DNA of 64,000 nucleotides from Parascedosporium putredinis (Eukaryota > Ascomycota > Sordariomycetes > Microascales > Microascaceae), in NCBI GenBank assembly GCA_949357655.1, contig CASHTG010000002.1:992001-1056000 (forward strand), in the 5' to 3' direction. The position numbers and the translations under genes are program-made. The number at the start of each line of letters is the position of its first letter. The first letter of the stretch is position 1. The notes beneath the pieces were generated by a model. The model had not been told where the DNA came from and did no database searches. It saw only the letters and a program-made list of their open reading frames with translations. Below are positions 46,541-57,410 of this stretch, piece after piece.

Positions 46541-49170
46541 TTACTTGCCGCCCTTCAGCATCGCGTTCTTGGTACTCCCGCCCACGCCGCGAAGCAAAAA
46601 TGAGATAACCTCAAAATAGTAGAAAAATAACCAGTGGGTATTGAATATTGTATCTAGTCGACCATTTCTCCCTTGTCTATACAGTCTGAAGTCGAATGAG
46701 CTCCTCATAGCCGCCCAGCGGCCTACATCCTTTACTAGCACCTTTGGCCAAATAAGTCCCTCCACTCGCACCGTGACCCAACACATCGTCAAAGTAAAAC
46801 CAGTCAAAAAGTCATTAGAAAACCTCTCCTTCAAATCCGCCAGTGCCCACCCGTGAAACCGCCCAATGTTAGTCAGCGTCCTCTTGAACTCGGCAATCTC
46901 GTCCTTGTACACGTCCGCCCGGAGCGTCTCCGCCCACGGTTTCCCGTCCACGCGGAACTCCTTCCACTGCTTGGCCCAGTGCGGCCGCGTCCGGAGCTTC
47001 CGGCCCTCGGAGTCGGTCAGCGCCATCCACCCGTCGAGCACCTCCTGCGCGTACCATACCCAGTCCTCCTTGGCCGAGTACAGCGTCAGGATCTCGATGG
47101 CGCACGTCCCGAGGTGGTTGCCCCTCTGCGGCGCCATGACGACGTCGCTGCTGCCCATGATGCGCATCTCGAGCGGCATGCGCTGCGGACACGTGTCGCT
47201 GTGCTCGTAGCACTTGAGGATGGCATCCCACCACGCCTTTTGCACAATGGCCCAGTCCGGCTTCGTCGGGTCCGCCTTGGCGGGCACCAGCGGGATCGAG
47301 ACTTCGAGGTTGAGCACCCGCACGTTTTGGATGCCCCGCTGGAAGTGGAGGGCGTCGTTGAGGTACGTCTTGACTCGCTTCTCCGGCAGCGCAAACTTGG
47401 CCGCCCTCCCGATGAGGGTTGTTGCCGCTTCGTTGAGACCCAGCTTGTCGATGAAGTCGCGGAGGATAGGTGCCGACTGCAATACGTTGAGCGCAAACTG
47501 CGTCACAAAGGAAAAGAAAATGGCCCCTTCGTTGGGATAGTCTTCGACCCCGTCTTCGTCCGTCGTGTGATCCCAGCAGTTCACCCAGATCGTGTCGGAA
47601 AAGGGGAACCAAAACCATTCATTGTAGTAATCCCTCGTTGCGTGCCGCTCAAAGGCCTCCTGGTCATGCTTCCTCTCCTCGGCCGTCAGCTCTAGTCGCA
47701 GCGCCGGTGGGATGTCCTCTAAGCTCATCCCAGGGGGCGGAGGAATCGCCCGGATGGTTGGAACGTGCTTCGCCTCGAGAATGGCATAGGTCATTGGCGC
47801 AAATTCGAGAGTCAAGTGCGTAATCACGCCCATTAATCCAAAGCACCCGCTTGCTACCCGGAGGTGCTCCGGCTCGTCGACCACGCGCAGCTCGCCGTTG
47901 GCGTCGACGTACTCTACCTTTCTCACGAGGTCGCTCAACGTCTGCTGCCCGATCCCCGAGCCGTGGCAGATGGGAGCATTGATGCCGCCCATGGTCATCT
48001 CCACCATGATGGTATTGACGGGAAGGGTATACCGATTGCTCGCGACGCACCATCGCCGCAGCCGTTCGTTGGTCACGGCCACGCCGACGCGCACAAGCGT
48101 ATTTCCCTTCTTTCGGGGTTCCCGAAACGACCTCGATAGACTCAAGCTCGGTGGGTGCCCTTTGCGGGATAAAACTAAACGCAGTCGTGTTGGGGATGGC
48201 GGTTGCCTCGTGCAGCCCCAGGAGAGAAATGAGAATTTGGCCGTTGCGGCCAAAGACAGGAGCCCAAGAATGACCTGTCCAACGGGCCCATGACGTGTCT
48301 CGTCAGTAACAGTGAACTTGCGCTTGGACGAGTCAAGAATTTTGTCGCAACTTACGGAAACCCGCGCAGCGGACGCCCATCGAGCGGCTCTTTGCGTATC
48401 GAACTATTCTCTGTACACCAGCCACAGTCGAAGGAATGCACGTGTACACGGGTGTATACTGCTCGGTGAGGCCCCAATTGTGAAACTCGGTATCTTTGTA
48501 GACCTAAGTAATACGGATGGCGCAGCGCATCAGTTTCCCGAAAAAGTTTTCCCTTTGTCTCTAGGCCAGGTAACTTACGAGAACCTCGTCCGGATAAAGC
48601 TCCGTCGTCACCGCTGCCGTGAGCCGCCCGCAATGGAAAAGCGCCGCCAACCCCCACAAACTCATACAGGGGCCCGTCCTCGCCTCGAACTCCTCGGCGC
48701 TCAACCCAGCGACGTGCACGAACCCGCCCGAGCCCACGCGGGCCAGGAGCCGCCGGCACCCTTTTACCCCGGAGCATGTCGCGCAGGTGCTCTCGCACGC
48801 CCAGGCTCATGGTGTGCTCGAAGCCGACGCCGCACTCGTCCGGCGTGGCGGCGTCATCGTCGACGAAACGGGCCACGCGCTCGCGCTCGGAGCCCTCGAG
48901 CTTGGCGAGCAGCGAGCCGTAGGTGGCGTCGCGGGGCGCATCGCGGAAGACGCGTAGGAGGCGACGGTGGAACTCGACGCGGCGGAGATCGACCTCGTCG
49001 TCTAGGTAGTCGTCGAGGAGGTCCTTGAGGCCGGGTAGGGAAGCCCTGACCTCGCGGTTCTCGGCTAGGGCGTCGGAGAGACGCTGCAGGATCTGGTCGG
49101 TCGTCAAGAACCACGCCGACTGGGATCCGACCGGGATGGTGGTTTCCGAATTTGCACTTGAGTCTGTCAT
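46541..49170 (-). CDS. FAD-linked oxidase (PCMH fold, D-arabinono-1,4-lactone oxidase-like) with long N-terminal extension
   Basis: A predicted flavoprotein oxidase of about 825 residues that would oxidise a sugar lactone, alditol or similar substrate. Exons: 48579-49170, 48356-48503 and 46541-48274. The FAD-binding domain starts in exon 2 with YTPVYTCIPSTVAGVQRIVRY and continues with GVRCAGFRHSWAPV and the MGGINAPICHGSGIGQQTL block. The C-terminal part has RTRPHWAKQWKEF, the HWxK signature of sugar-lactone oxidases. Before the FAD domain are about 200 residues (DALAENREVRASLPGLKDLL… then AGLSAEEFEARTGPCMSLWG) that I do not recognise. Two bases are missing around 48759-48765 and two around 48112-48119, all in short homopolymers. 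A hydrophobic FFYYFEVISFLL segment near the C-terminus may be a membrane anchor. Substrate unknown. Confidence 0.85.
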
Positions 49171-52100
49171 CTCTGCAACTCAATGATGGGGTGCTCTAGA
49201 TCTAGTGGAGGGGAGAAACACTTCGCAGTAACAGATATAATTCAATCTCTCCCGCAAGCCAGTTCGGGGATCATCGAAGAGATCCCTCATCTTTTGTATC
49301 CGCGTGCACCGCTCATGTTCTCTATTCCTCAGCTGGACCTCGGTAGATATCATCACGATCTATCTGGCCTGAGGAAGCAGATCAGTCGGTTTTTCAGTCT
49401 CACATGCAGGTCCGTATATAGCACAATGCACGACCTGCCCTCCCTCAAGAATGAAATCGTTGCTTTTATTCGCACAATTCACGAGGTGGTATCCAAACCA
49501 CCCACTCTTGATAGTCCGCCGAGCTCGAAACGTTATTCTTACTCGCTACTTTTCCGAGGCCAGGAACGGCTGAAGGAACGAGGCACTAGCCACCATGTCG
49601 AACATCGTGCGGGTTTGGCCGAACCGTGGGGCTTCTTCCCACTCCGGCGTTCTCTCGCATCTCACGTCAGCTGCTCCGCCCAGTGACATTCGCCGGCGAT
49701 GCGACGGAAAATCAAAGGCCTCCTCCTTTTGCTGGGTTGCTATACGGGATGAGATTGACAATTGATATGGCTGCTTACACTTTTTGGCAGCCAAAATACC
49801 ATTCTGTCGTTTGCTCCGCCATCAAGGAAAGATAGAGAAACCATGGCCAATCGGTGGCGGTGTCTTTTGGTCGTCAATCGTGATCGCACTTCATCCAGTC
49901 CGGACAAGACCCTGTCTGCGGCATACCCCTACGCTGGCGCAGGTACCCCTTGATCTAATGGACGTCTCTGCAATAGTTCCCAAAGGTCCCGGAGGCTCTC
50001 TGAACGTGGCGTATGTCAGCCCTACATGCGCACAACGGGGATTCCATTGATGGATGGAGCTTTTCGATGACTTATACACGCCGCGTCCACGACGTGCAGG
50101 TTTTCACCTGATCTAAAGTCTTTATCTGATCCCCCATTAGAGCCGCTGCCGCCATCACCTCCGAGAAGAAATCGATCGCTTTGAGGCGGCCAGACAGTTT
50201 ACCAACCTTCCCCGCTACTTTCCCCTCCCCTTTCGCCCTTTACGCACACTATCAGGAAATAAAAAATTAGAGGCAATTAGACAAGACAAATAAGAAGAGA
50301 AGAGATGGAAAGCCAAGAGCTCAATGCACACTATCTAGTTGCCAAGATATCAAGGCTACTTGTTCCGTAGATCACAGAGAAGAAAAAGAGAGCGAGCAAC
50401 TCCCGAGAATGCTGTGGGGAGAGAGATGGTTTCTTCTCTGGGTTCTTTCGGAGTTTGGCCTCCTTAGAACGTAGACTGAGGTGTGTGTTTTCTCCCCCAG
50501 CCGAATAGCCGTCAGTCATTATGACCCGCATCTTGGCAATCAATATCGTGGGCTTGGCTCCGCCTACGCGTGTTCTCCTCCGCCCAAGGGAGACACGGAA
50601 AAGGCGACCTCTCGGGACTTGTCAAGATGTGGAGACTTGGTGACGGCGACCGGCCTGCAGAAAAACGCAACCCAAGCGCGGGGATGGGGGAGGGAGGAGG
50701 GAGGCTACCAAAAGGAAGGCGATAAATTCCTCACGAGAACAAAGGACTGGAAACGAGGCCGATCAGGATGAGAAAGAGCTTCTCCTACCGAGGCCTCTTT
50801 CACCGTCGATGCAGGCTGACTCGTTTGACAAGGTCCACAACGGAGCGTACAAACAATTGCCCTAGATCCATAGATCCATAAATCCATAGATGTCTCTTGC
50901 GAAAGGGGTCGCGGAAGCAGACTAAGCCTGGGCGAGCGGGAGGAGGGTCGTGTGGCCTCTGGTCGTGTGCGCCGTGTTTTCTTGTCGGCCAAAAGATATC
51001 GAGCCCTCCCCCATTGCTCCGGTTATTCACAGGATGAGGACGGAATCCTACCCGAACCCCATACTCAAATCATTTGTTTTCGCCCTCTCTCCCTTCCTCT
51101 GCCCTAATACTAAATACCCCTGGCCTATTCGCCGCGAATGCGTGCGTACTTGCCAGACAACACGGGACAGGACCATCTGAAGTACCATGTACTACTTTCC
51201 TGTTGACGAACCCTATAACACCACATCATATTGCCTTTTATCCAGCAGCGCAATGGGCACGATCGCCTCCAGGGAAATTGAAAAAGAAGAGAAAATAAAA
51301 AAGAATTAGCGCGTTGGAGGCACCGTGAAAAAGGGGGTGGCCTTGTTGCTAAAAATTGCCAACCGGCACTCATCCACGAGCGGCGACTCCTCGATAGATT
51401 GTCTCGCTGTCACGGGGTTCGCCCCTTTATACACCCCCAGCACACCAACACCCGCGCGAGTATCTCAGAGAGGAAGCGAGAGCAAACTAGGGCCTCGAGT
51501 CGAGGGACCAGATAAGTGGATTGATGGGGTCGATGCACTTTGGCGGTGCACGCTGGGAGTTCTGGATATAGGCATCAGGCTCATTTGTTCCTGCACACCC
51601 TCATTTACTATTCTGGACCAGCTCCTCCCCTTTCTTTCTCCCTCCCCCGCCGTCGCAAGGGTGAGCCAGACAAACCCTTTGATCGTCCAACTGGCGATTG
51701 GTTTCGCTTGGGGAACCACTTCGTCTCCCGTACCTGATGCAGCCCATCTTTCTTTGGACCTGAAGCCCCTTCCCCTCCTTTCCCCCTTCTTCCCCCTTCT
51801 TCTCCCTTGTGTGTGTGTGTGTAGTGTGCCCGAGAAAAGCACGGGGGCGGCTAGGTCCTATACCACGAGATACAATGATGCTTGAAATAGCATCAAAGTT
51901 GAGGCAAGGGGAAGAGGAGAACCCGGATTCTATCTCCTGGCCGGTCACACCTACACCAATTGATGGCTAAGAATGGCCGTCTCCTTCCCTTTGGAACCCC
52001 TCCCTTTTAGATCTTTTCGTTTCCTATAGTCTTTATATTTGTTTTCATTGGGTTGTTTTCTTGGACCGTGATAACAACGGCATCCTGATGCATTGCGGTT

Positions 52101-55100
52101 GCCAAAGCCTCACAATGTCACTAGTCCTGTTCAACGACGTCAACATATCAAAGATCTAAACCATGCATCTTCTCCACGTTACCCCAGATTTTTTGGGACC
52201 AAAGTCACCCTCGGCCTTGGCAGGCTGCCAAAACAAAACGCGGGCAGCAGCCCCATCCCATGACCACGACCATGACAACGTTTCGTTTGGGCTGACTTGG
52301 ACCATCTGGGTCTGGTTCCATCCCGTCCTGCTGTGAAGTGAACCGTGTCCGCCCCGTCTGGTCTCACCAGAACATGGGTCCGCCCATGGGAAAGGGAGCG
52401 AGCAACTGCCACCTCCCTCCCTCTCTTTTCCCTGTTCCTCCCTGTCTCTCTCCTCCCCCGCCCTCCCGCTGAACCAATGGCCGATTCGAGTTTTCAAAGC
52501 ATACGTCTCTTGGGGCTTGTGGAGAAGGTGCCAAATGGTGCCAATGGGAAGATTTGCGGAGATATTCGGGCTCGTGGGCAGATGCCAATTACTAGTGGAT
52601 GTGACTTTGGGCCGTGGCACTCGAACAACATACTCGGGCAAATAACACCTTTCAGCCGACAGGACTTTCTCTTATTAGAAACTCCCTCCCGACCATCCAA
52701 AGCTAAATAAAGAGGAAGTTTTGTCTCAATCAAAACCAACATATCCGTCTCGAGACGGAGGTGAACCAAGGAAATATCGTCGTTTGCAACAGCCATCTCC
52801 ACCTCACCTTTCGAAAGTCAATCCGGGCCTCTTTTCTGCGACTCCAATCCTCGAGAACCCGCATGCTTGGGCAAGCGTGGTCCGAATTGTGTGGCGGCTC
52901 TGTGGATGCACGTTGTGTGATGTAAATTTAAATGGAAAGAGAGACGGCGTAATTAAAAATGGTGTGGGAATGTGACCAACGGTGTCGAACCTCGCCCGAC
53001 CGACGCCTCCAATGCAATCAAGGTAATATATGAGATAGACAACTCGTCAGGGATTCTTCCTCGTCTTCTCGTCTTGGCGTCTTTCCTTTTCCCTTTTCAT
53101 TTTCGCGACCAGTCCAGCATCTTCTCCCTCAGTGTTCTCTTTGGTTCCCCCCGCAACTTTCAATTCCCTCTCATCCATCATCCCTCCAACTCTCCACCCC
53201 CTTCCCTTCCCTTACCCTCTCCGCGCCGACCAGATCTGGGACAACACAAAGGAGGGGCCCATGCTACCGTAGTCTTGGATTATCTCGGTCGAACAGAAGA
53301 TCCTCGTCTCACGTAGAAGCAGGTTCATAATGTTGCGACGCTCCCAAGTCAGATGTAACAGAAATGAGGGGAATAGATTGAAGCCAACGAGCGCAAGGCC
53401 TGGCCCGAGCCTTCATCGCACTTTTTTTTTTTTTTTTCGAGTCTCGTCAACTCAAGATCTTCAAAGTACTTCGTGCACTCGGCTCCAAGTATCTGCTCCC
53501 GCATTGCATGGTGAAGAGCGACCTGAAGGCTGAGATGCTGCTTCTCCCACCCGTGGTGGTTCCCGCATGTCACAACGTAAAGACGGAGAGAGAACTTCGG
53601 GACTTGTTCTCGAAGAACGGACCTTGCTGCGGCTGCTTCTTTCAGCGAGGAGTACAGGCGCCTATGTGTACATTAAATGAATTGAGCATGATATAAAGAC
53701 TCTACATGTATACTTCTAGGATATTTGGGTTTGTTCCCTTGGTGCCGTTCTGGCAGCAACTCTAAGTGGGGGCTTTCTGGAGCTCGGCTGGTCGTGAATA
53801 TTACTTACACCGGCGCAGAGTCTATCCCTGCGCTCATCCCCGGACGATACGTTCGTGAAGGTGAATTAAGACAGAACTCTGAACTTGCATGTATGCATGT
53901 TCGCATATGTATCTGGCTTTTTCGCCACTGAGAGGCGGGAAGATGGGACGAGAAGACGCGTGACATCGACCACCACGACCTTTACCACCCTTCAGTTCCC
54001 TTTAGTACCACGATCTACGTATGGCGGCCGTCGAGAGAAGCAAACGAGAGCGAGAGGTAGCCATGGTCTCGGTCCAAACCCGGTTCAGTACGTTGACACA
54101 AGCATGCAGGTTCTCCATCTCCAATGTGCCCTCCCCCAATACAAAGTCCTTGAATCGTGATTCGATGGGATGGCGGAAAGAGGGGGAGAGGGGAAAGTAT
54201 AGAGATATTAAAAGAAGAGAAATTAGAGAAGGGAAACGGATATAGAGGATGGATATACGGCTTTAGCGGCAATGGGGTGGTGGTATCGCCTCGACGTCAG
54301 GTTGGTGATGTTTCGCCTGATACAGTACACCCTGTGCAATTCGTGGTAAGGAACAGAGCAGATCAACGTGAACAACGAACAAGGAACCCCCGAGAGACTT
54401 ACGGAAGACTGGGTCGAATAACTCTAGATGGCACACACCCCGACAAGCCCAAGCCCAAGCCTCCTCTTCCCTTTCCCCACAATACGTGGAGATGCCATCG
54501 TCTCCGACGGTAAACAAGTGCAATTAGGACAAAGTAAGGGAAACAGATGGGCCAAGACAAGTAATTATACGGAACATGCTATCCATTGGCATCGCCCGAA
54601 TTACACACAGAGGTTCCACACGTTGGCCGAATCAAGTTGGATGCAAGTCGCGCTGAACCACTATTCGCGGCGATACCGCTCAAGTGGAGTTGTACTGGCG
54701 AAGCAAGGCCATTGATCTTCCATGTTTAGATTGGATCCCTCTCTCTCTCTCTCCATAGTTGCCGCATACCCCCAGATTCTGCCAGGGAACCTTCATTGAC
54801 GGAACCCCAATGAGGCTCTCCAACCCGATCAGCCGAGATCCCAAGGGGCCCACCGCCGTCAATATCTCCATGCGCTGCCGATTGGGTCTTTCCCCAATCC
54901 GACTTGTTTCTGAACGGGCCAACTTTTTTCCCCTTTCGCCCTCCCCTCCCCAGCTTGCGCCTTTTCTTCTCCCTCTTTTTTCTCTTTCTTTTTTCATTTT
55001 CCTTTTCTTTTTCTTTTCGTCATGTTCCCCACGGGACGTGTGGAGTAACTTGTTCTTTGCGCCGAGCCTGAGCGCGGGGTTGTTTTCCGTCTTTCAATAT

Positions 55101-56313
55101 CACCTTTAATATGGCATTTCATTCTGATGCTCCATCTTCCCACTCGTATTAGCCGGCATTCTTCGAGCTTAGAGAGAGAAAACGAAAAAAACGTCAGGCG
55201 GACAGCGGAAGCCCCTACCCGACCCAGGCCTACGAAGCCATTCTCAGCCGTTTTCTTTCTCTTTCTCTTTTTGTTTTCCTGTTCTTTCTTTTTCCCATTG
55301 TGTCCCATTTTCCTTTTCTATTGTCCCTCTTCTTTCCACTCTCTACGCAATCTCGAGTACGTATCTTTGTATTCCCCTCATTTAGGGGGATGGCGGTACG
55401 GTACGCGCTATCATGAGCTTGCCTCCGAGTCCCATCGTGAGCCGGCTCACGGGGACCGTCCATATTAACGCCCCCGTCACTCATATCCATTTGTAGCCTC
55501 GTAGCATGGTTCCTCTCACCGTTCCTAGCCTACCTCCTAATAGCTCTACCCATCTGCAAGACAACCCACCCCGTACACGCCTCCCACACACACACACACA
55601 CACACTCACACCCCCTTATTTTGGGAATGTGTCTTTTTTGGTCCGTGGATATGGGACTCCACGCCCTGGGCCCCCAGTGTGTTCCTCGCTCCTCCCACCC
55701 CATTCCCATTTACCTTTTCCACACGCGGCGCGGCATGATGCGTAATTGTAGATGGCGACTGGGATGTGGGAAGGAGGAACCCGTTCTCTGAGGCTTTCTG
55801 GAAAGGAAAAATCGGCTAAAAGAGCTCCGAGATTGCGCCCATGCCAGCAGCGGCTCAAGAGTACAAAAAGAATCGAGGAACCTGGATCTCGAGCTCCCCT
55901 GCTCGTGGGGATCGCTCAAAGTTTCGTTTCTCTAAGAAGGAAGACAGATAAAGCAAAAGCAAAAGGGGAGAAAGAAAAGATCCACGAACCTTCCCTTTTT
56001 CCACTTCTTCTTAGAGAAACACAGCTGCCCTCAAGAGGTTGGGATCCTGCCACGCTCCTCAACTCCCTTCCATGACCCAGACGCACCTGTTCTAACTCGC
56101 GCTTCAGAAGCCGCTCCTCTGCCGACACGAGACAGACAGGGTCCCTCTCAGCTGTTTGTCGTATCTCGCTGCTCCTTCGTCGAACGGGTGCCGCCCTTTT
56201 CTCGCAAAGAGATTCTCTCCGTCTCCGCCCATACCCTACCTCACCGACAACTTCCGCCTGTCTCGAAAACACTCTCCTCCTCGGCTTTCCCCCAAGTAAG
56301 ACAAATCAGCAAG
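49171..56313. other. 7-kb gene desert
   Basis: No domain, conserved motif or splice-linked frame was recognised on either strand. It contains a short tandem array of atccata-type units near 50865-50893, a poly-T run at 53421-53438 and a (CA)n run near 55587-55606. Long pyrimidine tracts cover 54.9-55.4 kb. The frame at 49183-49686 is the least repetitive open frame but has no recognisable similarity. Untranslated RNAs cannot be excluded. Confidence 0.45.
55587..55612. repeat. (CA)n microsatellite
   Basis: A run of CA dinucleotides, slightly interrupted, in non-coding DNA about 0.7 kb upstream of the AA8 gene. Confidence 0.8.
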
Positions 56314-57410
56314 ATGAAGTCATTTTTGGCGCTTCCGGCCCTCCTCGGCCTCGCCGTCGCCTTCCCGACCGCTTCTGAGGATACCCATGCCATCCAAAAG
56401 CGTCAGGCAACCCTGACCCAGTGGTGCAGCCCTACCACGAGCCTGTGCTATAACCAATACACGACCGGCGGCGCCTCCGCCTTCAGAATAGCCATCTCCG
56501 ACTCCTCGACCGTCAACGACTTCGACATTGCCGTGCAGTTGATCGCGCCTATGGGCCAAGGCTGGGTTGGCCTTTCGTGGGGTGGCAGCATGTCCCAGGC
56601 ACCTCTGACCGTCGCCTGGCCAAATGGACAGGACGTGACCCTTTCTTCTCGATGGGCAGAGTGAGTCACCCTTCTTCTCTTTCTTACCTATTTTCTTGTT
56701 GTCCCTGTCGTTTTCCATCCATACTCGTTGTTGTGCTGCACGGGGTTCTGGATAACGCCGCATGGTGAATCACCCCCTGGCTATTGACGCCGCGCTCGCC
56801 CCGGAGAGATCAAAATTCGGGCCAATGCCAGTCTCAGGCGGCTAGGCAGATCTAGAAAGTTTCGACATGGCTACCAGTGGAGCTATAACCCTCACTTTTG
56901 GGCGCGGCGAAGCTGTGTGTGCCACTTGGAATATGTTCAGACACACAATTTCTAGCGGCGAGTGGCAACGGCAAGACGAGAGCTTCCGCTAACTCTTCTC
57001 GCGTGAAAAATAGCGGCCATCAAAAGCCCATCGTGTATCAGGCCGCCACCTACGTCGTCCTCGCCGACACGGGCACCAACGGCACGCACTACACCCTGAG
57101 CGTCGCGTGCAAGGGCTGCAGCAGCTGGGTCCGCCCGTCCGGCACCAAGGTCCTCGCCTCGAACGGCGGCGTCCGCCTCGCCTGGGCCCAAAACACCCAG
57201 GCCGCCACCGTCGCGCAGCCCGCCAACCCTGCTTCCGACTTCAACTACCACCACTACCACGGCTACTTCGATGCCAGCTTCCAGGACTCCAAGGTCCCCG
57301 CGGCCCAGTTCTCCGCCGCCCTCGCCATGACCAAGCCCGGTGTTAACACCGCCGCCGCCGCGACTGCGGTGCCTGAGCCCGACGTCGCCGCGCCCGTGCC
57401 ATCTTCTTAG
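56314..57410 (+). CDS. Secreted AA8 cytochrome (cellobiose dehydrogenase heme-domain-like), stand-alone
   Basis: A 247-residue secreted b-type cytochrome resembling the electron-transfer domain of cellobiose dehydrogenase. The signal peptide MKSFLALPALLGLAVAFP is followed by a short propeptide ending in KR. The fold is marked by WCSPTTSLCYNQY, FDIAVQLIAPMGQGWVGLSWGGSM and VAWPNGQDVTLSSRWA. Exon 2 continues with YTLSVACKGCSSW, LAWAQN and PANPASDFNYHHYHGYFDA. A Met in the APMGQGW block and a His in HHYHG correspond to the heme ligands of the family. Exons 56314-56660 and 57014-57410 are joined by an unusually long 353-nt intron; the acceptor at 57012-57013 restores a …RWADGHQKP… junction. There is no flavin domain or CBM, and the protein ends in a Pro/Ala-rich tail. 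A role as electron donor to LPMOs or as an iron reductase is inference. Confidence 0.88.

Noticed and set aside
46853..47695. 280-codon plus-strand frame inside the FAD oxidase gene
   Set aside because: Antisense shadow; the HWAKQW and FAD motifs are on the minus strand in the same bases.
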